A stretch of DNA of 64,000 nucleotides. It comes from Dicaeum eximium. Lineage: Eukaryota; Chordata; Aves; Passeriformes; Dicaeidae. Shown here one piece after another: positions 46,551 through 58,500 of this stretch. Made by a program: the position numbers and the translations under genes. The stretch lies in NCBI GenBank assembly GCA_013396995.1, contig VWZP01004518.1, positions 329,835-393,834 of the forward strand, read 5' to 3'. The notes beneath the pieces were generated by a model, which made no database searches, was not told the DNA's origin, and was given only the letters and a program-made list of their open reading frames with translations. Every line of letters starts with the position of its first letter. The stretch's first letter is position 1.

Positions 46551-49500
46551 TTTGTTGTTGTTGTTGTTTTTTGGGGGTTTTTTTTGTGAACCAACCCTTT
46601 TTGAGTTCTGGTTAGGTCTTGCTGAGCCAGAATGAAATTATTAATGATATCTTTAAGTCATGGAGCAGTCTGCTTCAGGTTTTGCCTAATGTGTTAAGAA
46701 AATAATATGCAGATACAACAGGTTATTTTTACCAATTATCAACCTTCATTATCAACTTTCCTATGTCTTCAAAATGCTTTTGTTAACCAGAATGACGTGG
46801 TGAAATATCTACTTACAAGCACTGACAAACCAGAGAAGAATGTGAAATCATGTGTACCTTTCTGTTCCAGCCCTAAATCAGGAATGTCTTTCCACCACTG
46901 CACACCTGGGACTGTTGCAAACCCAGTAAAAAAAATTGTGCCAAAGATTTTCAGAAGCATTTAAGTTGTACTTTACCTATACAATTTTGCTGTTAAAAAA
47001 AAAAAAAAGTGCTGTCACATTGCTATTAAAAATCCAAGGGCATAAACATACAGAAAATGTAAAATATTATGACAATATTTGTACAGGAGAGTCCTTTGAG
47101 AGTTGCTGCTGTAGGAAAAAAGAACAAGAGAAGGTTTGTATATGTTTATTTACCCACAACTGTTTCTGAAGGAGGGAAAACCTGCCCTGGATAAAGTGTA
47201 TTGAACATGACACAGAGATATCTTTGAACCTTAACACAAGAATTTGCATTCAGCAATGATGTTATTGCCACTGAGCCTTGTCAAATGAAATGTTGTGAGG
47301 AGTTTGGCACTGGAGGTGAGTACAATGCTGAGAGCACCTGCTTACTGGGAGTGGGATTGTCAGAGAGGATTAAGGAGCAGCACAAGGTTCTAGGCTTATA
47401 TTCAAATAAAACCTTAATGTGTCTCTTAATTTCTGGGGCTGGGTTTTACAGAAAGCAGAAATTTTTTACAGAAAGAATATGACTCAATATTCATATTCAT
47501 ATTGAGTCAACACCACCTGTGCCTGAAGGTAGAAAGCAAAGTTGTGGTTTCCATGACCAATTGCACTGTGTGTGAGTGTCTGTGGAGCACATAAACTCAA
47601 CTGGGCTGCATTCAGTGAGGGCAAATTTAGGAAATAAATCTGCAGGAGCAAAGAGTTCATGCTAAGGACCCTGGGCTCCCATTTCGGACCAGCCCTCACC
47701 TTCCAGATTAATTCTGTGGGAAAGGGGCTCAGTGTGTACCTTTGAAGTATTCATCAAAACACTGTGAAAGGAGATGGAGTTTTATCTCCAAAGCCCACTC
47801 CTGATCCAGAAGAACGTGCTGAAACAGATAGAGGGATGGCTAGGAGAAAACTGTTCTGCAAAAAGAGAGGATGGGAGAAGGTGCAAAATGCAGGGTGCAC
47901 TCTGAGGAAAATGCATGTGCTAGAGATTGCAAGAGGTCTTGTAGGGGAAGGGTGAGCCTGGAAGAGAGTTGCCTGGCAGGTCACTCTTCATCTCTTGGAA
48001 CATGTAGCATTTACCCATACTGTGTGAGATACTCCCTGCTGAGAAAATCCCGTTTCTGTCTCTCAACAGAGCAGTAGCTTTGGCATCTACCTGAAATTAG
48101 CAATGATTGAGAGTAAATTCAGTTTTTTTATCAATATTGCTCATAAGAGATGAACCAATCAGCAATCTAGCATTTAATAAGAAGTAGGAGAAATATTGGT
48201 TTGGCTGTTTGGCAAAAGAAGAGGTAGGAATGCAGAACTTGTTTAAAAATAATTCGTGTGTCTTCTGTACTGCCTGATTTTAATCACTGTCATTTTTTTC
48301 ACAGATATTTCTTGGTGCATTGTGTTTTGTTTATTTTGCTAAAGCACTGTCAGGAAGTTATCTGAAAAGTACTATCACACAAATAGAAAGAAGATTTGAC
48401 ATCCCTTCCTCTTTGGTTGGTGTTATTGATGGAAGTTTTGAAATTGGTACGTGCTGTAGAAACCCATTTTTATTTTCAGAAAAAAAAAAGAGTGATGCAG
48501 TTTGTTCTGAAGAATGATTGTATGAATATCCCTGAACCATAAAACTGAGCAAGATTCACCTAGTGAAAATTAGTGGGACTATCAGTATGATAATGTTTAA
48601 TAGGATGAGGTTGCTAATACAAGCAATTCAGCATAGACATTTAAAAAATTGTCATTTGATAAACCAAGCATGTGCCTAATTCATGCTAATAGACATTTTG
48701 AGTGTTGAATGAGAATTTGCCTGCACGGATTTCTGCATGCAGAAATCCATCTCCCCCACAGGTTCTTGTCCTTTGTGATTCATTAAGCAGCAGGAGGACA
48801 AACCTCTACCTGTAATCTACATTTCCTCTCACATTAAGGTTTCCAGCATGTCATTGCCTCTTACAATTTCAGATTACTGAATTTATCTCATGAGTGTTCA
48901 GTAGACTGTGGTACTCAAAGGAATTAAATCTTAGCCTAAGTGTATAAAACTCTGTTGGATTCCTCCTTTTTCTGCTTTTCTGGTTATTTGCTCTCTTCAG
49001 CTGGCACAGGCTTTCTCCTCTTTCCCAGCTGTTTATCCAAGGCTTTGTAGTTTTCCTATCACAGAAGGCTTTGGGCTCCTGTAGAATGCCTGGAAAGAAG
49101 GAGAAAGACCAATCCCATCAGCCCTCTCACCCTGAAATCAGTGCCCATACTACATACTAGGAATTGTTATTTTAGGGGATCTCTTATCAACAAGCAGTAA
49201 AACTCAGTTTTCCTTTTGTGCTCTCAAAGGGAACCTCCTAATCATAATTCTAGTGAGCTACTTTGGAGCAAAGCTTCACAGGCCAAGAATAATTGGAGCA
49301 GGCTGCTTAATTATGTCAGCTGGAACATTCCTAATTGCAATGCCCCAGTTCTTCATGGGACGGTAAGTGCAAAGTGATCAGTGTTTTCCAGCTGGGCTGT
49401 GCACACTCAATGGCAGCTCACTGAAACATTTAGGCATTGATTATGGTGACAGAAAGAGGCACATGGGGATGTGGTTACTTAATTTAGGGTTTTGGGTTTT

Positions 49501-52500
49501 TTGGGTTTGGTTTGGTTTGGTTTGGTTTTGGTTTTGGTTTTGGTTTTTTTTGTGAAAAGATTTATTACTTGTAGAGCAAATAATTTAACAAGTATACTGT
49601 TTTCAGTTGTAATCAACTTTTTTTTTGTTAGTTTCCGATCTTGATTGGCCACATTTTGATGTGGTTTAGGAATTGTTGAAATGTCAGTAAAGAAGTGATG
49701 ACTAAACTCAGGAAGACAATCTGAGTACCAATCACAAACCAGAGGATACACCAGTTTCTGAAAATCTCTTAGTCCAAATTCATGTACCATAGTAGAGCAA
49801 AGTGCCTGTTAAACTGAAATTAATTATTGACCCAAAAGCAAACGACTGGACAATTTTCATGTACAGCTGCAGTATAAATAGAGCTCTGTTCACCCCCTGT
49901 ACACTACCACTGGCAATGATCCAGATGGATTCATGTGGATGCAGATGAAATTTGCATGTAGTTGCTATAAGCCTATCTGGTAGTTACAGATCTGGCTGCT
50001 TTTTCTTATCAGTACTTATGAATAAATACAACTTTGTTTTGTGAGCAGATACCGGTACGAAAGATTCCCTTCCACCATCAATTCCACTGTTAGCCTCTCT
50101 CCATGTCTGCAGGATAAAAGCCAAACTCCACTCTCAGCCTTGGAGAAATCTCAAGCAAAAATAAATGCAGGTGAGGATGATCTCTGTTCAACCTTGGGGC
50201 TGGTAGTGCTCACTATCCTTAATGTTTCCCAAATCTTTCTGTCAGGAGATCCCAGTTTTGGTTCAAAGGAAGTGAAAGAATTTTCTAAAAAGGGATGTGG
50301 TGGCAAATTTATAGAACCAGGAAAATTCTATGTAATTCTATCTAATTGTCTATCTTTGAGGCAGCTCATGCTAAAAATTTGTCTACCTTAAGCTGTTTCA
50401 CAGTTTTCCTACTGTTTCTCCCACCACAGAAGTATTTGAGAAGCCCTGAGCTTTCAGTGTCAAACTGTTACTAAAAACACCTCGTTGTTGTCTCTTGCTG
50501 TGTACACAGGGTGTGAAAAGGAAGCAGGCTCTTCCATGTGGATCTATGTTTTACTGGGAAATCTTCTGCGTGGAATAGGTGAAACCCCCATCCAGCCCCT
50601 GGGCATTACATACATCGATGATTATGCTGTTGAAGAGAATGCTGCCTTATATATTGGTAAAAAAAATATTATTTCTTTTTCCTAATGCATTTTTCCCCAG
50701 AGGAAACCGAGTCATTCCGAATAATGGAATTAATGTTATTGAATTAATGTGCCTTGATTGTTTTGTTTGCATAATTTCCAATATTAAAGTTTATTTAACA
50801 GTCATGTACACTCAAGGGGACCAAGTTACCATTTCATTATACCAGCACAGTTCCATTATCTTAATTTGGTGAAAGAATTTGACCTTGGGTTCCTGCTGTT
50901 ACCCTAATCTTCCTAATTCTTCTGGATGTGGACTGCTGAGCCTCTGTGTACATTCAGTTCTCTGGAAAGTGATAAAAACAGGCATTATTTTGAGCACTCA
51001 AAATAGAATTTCAGTGGGCACTCAAAACAGTCTCTCCAGATTCATATAGGATTATAAACAATAGCACTGAAGCTTTAGAAAGTTGGCATGACTGTTTTCT
51101 TGTGTTCATTGTCTGATGGCTGCACATTCACTGAAATATTACATAGAAGTCCTATCTCATCAGCTCCTGCTCTTGACAAGTTTCCTAGCAGGCAAAAGGC
51201 AAAAAATCAGATTCTCTCTGTAAAAGATTCAGTCTTCCCAGATTTCCAGGTGAATTTTTTCAAATTCAAAGTATTCAGAAAGTTTGGCTGAGGGTGTATT
51301 GAAGCATATTAACAGTGGAAACCAAAGCAAAGTGAATTCCCAGCCTGCTCAGGGCCTACCTCAACTAAAACTGGTCAGTTAACTTTAAAAAATGACATTT
51401 GCTCCCCAGTTACTTAATCTTGTCAAATGAAGAGTTTCTAGCAATTATAGATTGGTGCTGCTATGGAGTTCAGCCACACAGTTTCCTGACATTTTTTCCT
51501 TCAGGCTGAATTTAACTCTTTAATCGGATAATAAAAAGCATCATCAAAGTGGAGAATATTTTATTGATTACTTTTTTCCTTCTTGAAAATATTCCAGTTT
51601 GTGTAACTGTATCTCTTGCTGCCCATCACATGCCACAGTCTGCTGTTAGATGCCCTTTTCAGCTCAGGAGTGTAACAGTCCTGTTTTTTATTTTTATTAT
51701 GTTTTTTTTATGTTTATTATTATTGTTTTATTAGGCTGTGTGCAGACAGTTGCGATTATAGGGCCAATATTTGGCTTTCTCCTGGGATCCCTGTGTGCCA
51801 AACTTTACGTTGACATTGGCTTTGTAGATCTGGGTAAGTCAGAACACTCAAACTTCAAAAACCCAGCCAGGCTCCAAAATGCTTGTTTTAGGCCAAGAAC
51901 TCTCTGGGTTATCTTCTAGGCATGAGGGGCTAGCAGGGGTGGAGTGGGCACTTCATGAAATGAAAAGGATGAATGAAAATGAATGAAAAGGATGACAGCA
52001 GAGTAGTGGTCCATGCAGAACAGGCTGGCAAGAAGGATGGGTGTAGAGGAAGCAGGAGGCTGACTCTTCCTCAGCCCCTCAGCAGCTCTCCTGCTGCCTC
52101 TAAGAGATGCTCTGGTGAGGAGGCTGTGGGGAGATAATGGGAGCCAGGAGGAAACAGGACTGAGGCTCAGGATCCTTCATGGGCTTTTTTAATATCCTGT
52201 TGTTGCCTAGAAAAGTAGTTTGGCAGAGGGTACCAAGTCTCCTGATTGCCCTTCTTCTGAGAAAACCCAAAAAAACCAGGAGGACAACATCTTTTTCCTG
52301 GGGCTTTTGTGCAGAACAGCCTGGCCTGGAGCAAGTGAGTGGCCACTGGACTGCCCCACGTGCTGGTCCTTGCAGCATCTCTGGGGACGTGCAAGTGGCA
52401 CAGCAGTGTCAGGGCCAGGCTGCTGCTCTGCCCAGCAATCAGCAAGTCCTCAGCCTGTCCCCACAGCTGCCCCTGGTGACACAGAGCACAGCTAGACCTG

Positions 52501-55500
52501 GCAGGGTGGGCATGGACAGTCCCTGCAAAACCACCTTCCTTACTAGCAGCAAATATCCTCAAGATGTATTTTTTTGTTTCTTCTTTCTGCAGACAGCCTC
52601 ACAATAAGTCCCAAGGACGTGCAGTGGGTGGGAGCCTGGTGGCTGGGGTACCTGATAGCTGGGCTCATCAGCATCCTGGCTGGCATCCCCTTCTGGTTCC
52701 TGCCCAAGCAGCTCCCCAAACCTGAGAGCAGGAAGGGCTCCAGCACCTCCTCCGAGCACTCCAAGTTCATCCTTGAGGAGAACAAGGACCGAGGCACATC
52801 CCCTTGGCAGCAAGCGAAGCTTGCAGAGATGGCAAAAGGCAAATCACTTGAGTTTCCTTCCTGCTTGTTGAGTTTTTCTCTCAAAGGCTTTTAGACAAAA
52901 ATTTTATACTTTCTGAGTCCCTAATTTAATGGTCTCAGAATTATGTTTTTTTCCCTCAGCTTTTACTCTCCAACTCCATAGTACACACAAAAGGATCTCT
53001 GCAATGTCCCTTGGACTTGCTATTGCATAAGAATTTGGCTGAGATTTGTAAAATTACAATAGTGGCCCAGAATATACTATGAAGCTCTGCAAAAAAATTT
53101 TATTCGCATATATTGACGGTTGCAGAAGTGGTTCTCAAAAGAAAACACACCCTTGGTTTTTGCTAATTATTTCTTTCCTCTAAGTTCATTCATTAGGCAA
53201 ACATGTCCAATATCTGATCAGAATATAGATGGACACAGACCAGCTACAGTATTAGAGGAGGCTGTCTGGATTTAGACAGGAGCTGGTTTGCACAGTTGCA
53301 TTCCCTTGGCCATGCTTTGCCAAAAGCATTTTCCCTCAGAACTTGAATCTGAACCTCAATATGTCTGTGCTTGCTGTCAGCTGTGCTGAGCACTCTTTGC
53401 CCCAAATTAAGCTAAACAGTGCTGTGGCTGTTGAGGACACATACAAACCAAATTCTGAGTTTATGATGGAAATAAGGTGTTTAAAACAAGATACCTCTTC
53501 TGGGAAATGGGTGCTTAGTGTTTTGCTCCACTGTTCCTCCATCTAGAAACGGGGGAGCTGTTAGGAGCATCAGGGAAGTTCACAGATTCCCTCTGAAGTA
53601 TTTTGCAGTTCTGGGTTTTTTGGAAGGTGCATGTTACAAAGCATTACTCACAGCAGTTATTCTCCCTCTGGCCTGCTTGTTATTTCTGCTGTTTTGTCTT
53701 GCAGACTTCTTGCCATCACTGAAGAACCTCTTTGGGAATCCAGTTTACATTCTGTATTTGTGTGCAAGTATCATTCAGTTCAATTCTTTAATTGGCATGG
53801 TGACATATAAGCCAAAGTATATTGAACAACAGTATGGGCAGACATCTTCAAAAACTAACTTTGTTATAGGTAATGCTATATCTGCTTCTTGATATCTTTA
53901 AAATGGACATTTTAGGAGTGGCATATCCATATATGAAAAAAAGTATTTTTTTAGGGTATGTTCACTTCTTCTCCTTCCTTGTCTGACTTTTAAGTAATAG
54001 CTCATAAAAGGTAAGTTATTTCATTTCTGCTTCAGCACTTATTAACTCTGAGTTTATCTATTAAAGAGTTACTGTAAAAGTTTACATTATTTGATATCTT
54101 AATTCCCATTTAACTGGAAATTTGAAGAGTAATATATGTACAACACAAGAAAATAACTGAGAAATAATTTTAAAATAGTTTACATAAATTTATCATCAGA
54201 CAGATCTGCTGCTTTGGTGGCTTCCCACTTATTTCAACAAAACAAAGAGCAGTTCTGTGAGTGCTATGGGCGACTCTCTGAAGAGACTGGTGTTAAATAA
54301 AAAGAAGGCAAGTCATATCCCAAGCTGTCCCATACAGCTGCTCCAGCCTTTGGGTACAGAGATCAACATTTTTGCAGCTGACTTCAGGAGGGTGGACTTG
54401 ACTGCCCAGCTGCTGAACCTGGATGTGGGATTCAGCTCCAGAGGTCCAGGGCTTCGAGAGCATTAAGCAGCAAAGAGGTTTACATCCACTCAGCCCAGAG
54501 GGAGCTGCCTTGTTTCAGGGCAGCATTAGTTGCACAGCAACAGAGGTATATATGTGCAGAAAAGCTGTAATGATCCATTGTGCTATGTTAATTCCGTTAA
54601 AGATAGAAGCTGGAATTTCCTGGCACGAAGCTCCTCAGAGCAAGGAGAAATCTTCAAGTGTAGTTGATGGCCAAAGAAAGTCCAGAAAACAATCCCTACA
54701 TTCAGTATAGTACTTCTCATTGTATTTAAAGATTTTCTGGAGCTAAGCTTTCAGGTATGTGCAAACTGAGTGGGGATTAAGAACCATTTGGTTTCTCTGA
54801 GCACAGGGACTATATCCAACAGGGAGTGTGTGATGGCTTGGTTAGGGAAGGATCCTGCTGAGTGGCTGTCCCTGCAATAAGGTGATTTTTCTTGCTCCTT
54901 TTCCTTTCTCTCCAAATTCACGCTTCCTAAAAAAAACTGAGTGCTGACCCAAATTCACAGTGTTTATTTCTCTTTCACAACCTCTTTTACTCTTTCTTCT
55001 TCTTTTTTTAAAGAACAGTTTCTATCACAATCTCTGATAGATATCAAAATTGTCAGAGCAATTTGAAGCACTAAAAAAAAAAAGAAAAAAGGCAAATCTT
55101 GCTCTGGCTTTGAAAACATTAGATAAAATTATATTTGTCCTCTAGGAATTAGCAGATGACTCTACTGACAAACTAATTGTGGAAAAAAAACCACCTAGCT
55201 TAAGAAATTGGAAGAGCATTCTCTAGACTGTATCCATAATCTCTCTGTCAAAGAACCAGCAAAGAAGCATGTCCTTGGGAGAAAGTTTTCCAAAGCTGTA
55301 TCAGCACCTTTGTAACACTCCTAGGATCAGCGTAAGTCTGGACAAAATAAAGTGGCCTGACTGAAGATCTTTCATGTTTTGCTCCTTCATCTGATTGCTG
55401 CAGCTGTTTTTGTGGCTGGCAAGGTTAGTCCACTGAGCTGGGGTTTTCATTAATACAGATTTTTCTGTTTGATTTCAGGTCTCATTAACATTCCTGCTGT

Positions 55501-58500
55501 GGCCTTTGGCATATTCTCCGGAGGGCTGATCATGAAAAAATTCGGAGTCGGTGTTTTAGGGGCTGCAAAACTTTCCTTGGGATCATCTTTTTTTGGTTAC
55601 CTTCTGCTGCTGTCACTGTTTGCCATGGGCTGTGGGAACTCGGAGGTGGCCGGACTGACCGTGTCATACCACGGGTATGCTGGGAAGGCAAGCTTCAGCA
55701 GAAAGGGCTACTGCAAACCACACTTCCACCTCACTTTGTTTCACAAAGTATATGTTGTTGAAAAGACAGTGGCTGACCTGAATATGCTTCCCAGAAATTT
55801 AATTCAAATCAATGGAAACCACTCCGTTCCAGCGGGCGTTGTGTCAATACCCTCTCATGATTATGGCATAAACCAGTGGGGTTCATGTCGAGAGTGTAGG
55901 TTATTTTTCTGATTATTTTTCAATTATTATTGCCAAGGGACCCATCCTTTGAGCCCAGTGATTCCTGGAAATGTGAGTAGCTCAGTAGGGGGGCAGATAT
56001 TCAATTAATTGTTTCTCGCCTTTGTGTGCCACTGAACAATGAATGGCATTTAATAGCCTTTGAACTCAAAACTTAGGGATTCATGGATTAACCACGATAT
56101 TAACCATGAGGTACACCTGAGGCAAATATTTTTACCCATGCTATTAGTCTGTAAAACTAACTTTTTGGGAGGAGTTTCCAGCACTGACTCACAGCAGCTG
56201 CTCCACTGGTGTCTGATGACTGAATTTGGCAGAGATCTGTCGTGCAAGGTATCAGACACTCAGTTTGGATAGATCCCATTCTTGATAAATTCTAGATAAA
56301 TTCCTTGCTCACTTCTACAGGGACGATCCCCCATGAGTAACTCAATCCCTTCTTTGCCACTTGCCTAGTTGCATTAAAGCTGCATAACTAAAACCATAGA
56401 AAAGCTGAGAAAATGCATTAATATAAATTGTTAGTTGTCCCCCTTAATAAAGTAAATACTGTCTCACAGTAGGTGGTGTGATAGTGTGAACACCTTTGGA
56501 TAACAGAGAAATGAGGATTTACACTGCTGTGAAGAGACAACCTTTAATGGGCCCCAGGGAGAAGGTCTGGCCAGGTGCTCCAGAGGTGATGGTGATTTCC
56601 TCCTCCACCTCTGCAACTTCTCTTTTTTCACAGGACTAAAGTGATGGCTGATCACGAGCAGGACCTGTTTTCAGAGTGCAACTCAGGCTGCTCCTGTTCC
56701 AGGAGCGACTGGGACCCCATCTGTGGGGAGGATGGCGTTACCTACGTGTCCGCCTGCCTCGCCGGCTGCCGCGCATCCAACGGCACCGGGAAAAACACCG
56801 TAAGGCAATTCCCGTATTCCTTCCATGTGAGGGGTGTCCTTTTGGCTGATACAACCAGCTCTGTCAGAGGAAGGGGATTTAAACTGAGCACAGCACACCC
56901 TCTTCAGCCCTGAACTCCTCAGGGATTTTTAGCAATCTACCACCAACATTTAAAATTTTCTCACTTGCTGTTGCCAGCAGAAATCACAAGCAGAGAATGC
57001 TGGAGGCTTTTTTTTTTTTTTTTTTAGCTGTTTGCTGCCAGGACTGTTGGAAAAAATCCTAATAACTAGCTTCATCAACAGTAGATACTTTATCATTTTC
57101 TCCTTCATTGAATAAGCCTTTTCCTTTTGTAAAACCCACTTTGGACTTAAACTTTCAGCCATCCAGAAAAGCATGATGTGCAATTCCTAAACAACCACTT
57201 CTCCACCGTTTAGGTTATCGTGCACTTTTGCCTGCTCTCTTCCAGGTATTTTTTAACTGCAGCTGCGTGGGAACCTTTGAATCTCCACAAAGCTCCTCAG
57301 CTGTGGTGGGACCATGTCAAAAAGGAAATGAGTGTCCCAGAATGTTTCTGTATTTTCTGGTAATATCAGTTATCACTTCATACACTTTGTCAGTAGGTGG
57401 CACACCCGGATACATACTGCTTCTAAGGTAAGAAATCATTTCTGCTGGCATTGCCAAATGTTTTCAAAGTGTTTTGACACGGGGCTGGTACTCCCTTCCT
57501 GGTATTCCTAGTACTGGGAAATGTTTTGCAGCTATGCAAGGTGGCATATTCCATATAATGGTTTGGTTCTCTCCCAGATTTTTCTCCTTGTTTTAAGGAT
57601 TTTTTTAGCATGAGATTTTTTTTTTCCTATTGTGATAATCACAGATTTATTGAATGCTTGTCCCAATGCATATTTAACTGCTGGAAATGTTTGTCCATCA
57701 CTGAAAGCTTTGAAGCTAATTTTAGCAAGTGCAAAAGGCATTTAATACTACAAGTGCTTAATCTGGATTTTTGTCAGCTACTTGCAAGTTTTGGATTCGA
57801 AGTCCTGCTCTGCTGTGTTTTGGAAACCTTTCTTTCTCAGTTCCTTTTTCCAAATTATTTCCAGACAGGCACATTCTACTTCTCAAACAAAACAACAGTA
57901 AATCCAGTCTAACTAATCTTTAGCGTTATAACTGTGTTTTCTCACTCCCAAATTCTCTTTGTTTTGGAATTCAATTTTCTGGACCAGGCCCTGTCTCATT
58001 GCCAATATCTTTCTACCACATGGACAATGCCAGTGTTAGAACTGGCTGAATATAGCCCATATGGAAAAACCTAAATAAAGACACGTGACCTCAGCTATGG
58101 TTCCATCACAATCCTTGAACCAGAAAAAATATTCACATAGAGACTTTCAGAAATGGCTGAGGTGAGGATCCTTCTCCACTGCCCTGCACAAACACCACCA
58201 GTGAGGTGTATACAAGGTGCACAGCTTTCCTCACATATGTGGCAGGGTTACCACTGAGGGCTGGAAAACCACACAGCATCCCTCTCTCACTCCAAGAACA
58301 ATCCTACTTTCATCCATTTTAGACCATTTTTACTGAGGCTTCTGCACAGCTGCACCAAGATGAGGATGGTTCGTGAGTGGAGAGTTGGCAGCAAAGCCTT
58401 CAGGATTTACATCTGATTGCTCTCTGTGGTTGCTTCTGACACACTGGATAAATATCTATGAGCTGTGCAGGGATGCAGTTCCCTTCCCCCTTCCCTCTAC

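Larger units (their letters stand above)
45335..48304 (+). other. SLCO1C1: SLCO1C1 intron after coding exon 1
   Basis: A 3-kb intron. It contains a diverged local duplication (about 45350-45520 and 46475-46700), a TTG microsatellite inside the second copy and an AP-1-containing hairpin (47480-47509). No further exon is seen. Confidence 0.75.

Noticed and set aside
47060..47133. Cys-rich segment ending in aag|gt that loosely resembles the first coding exon of an SLCO1 paralogue
   Set aside because: Only a few residues agree, there is no suitable start or upstream acceptor, and SLCO1C1 is complete without it.
52167..52607. Open frames of 142 and 131 codons on the two strands before the OATP-signature exon
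   Set aside because: GC-rich intronic sequence. The + frame is not the frame of the real exon starting at 52593.
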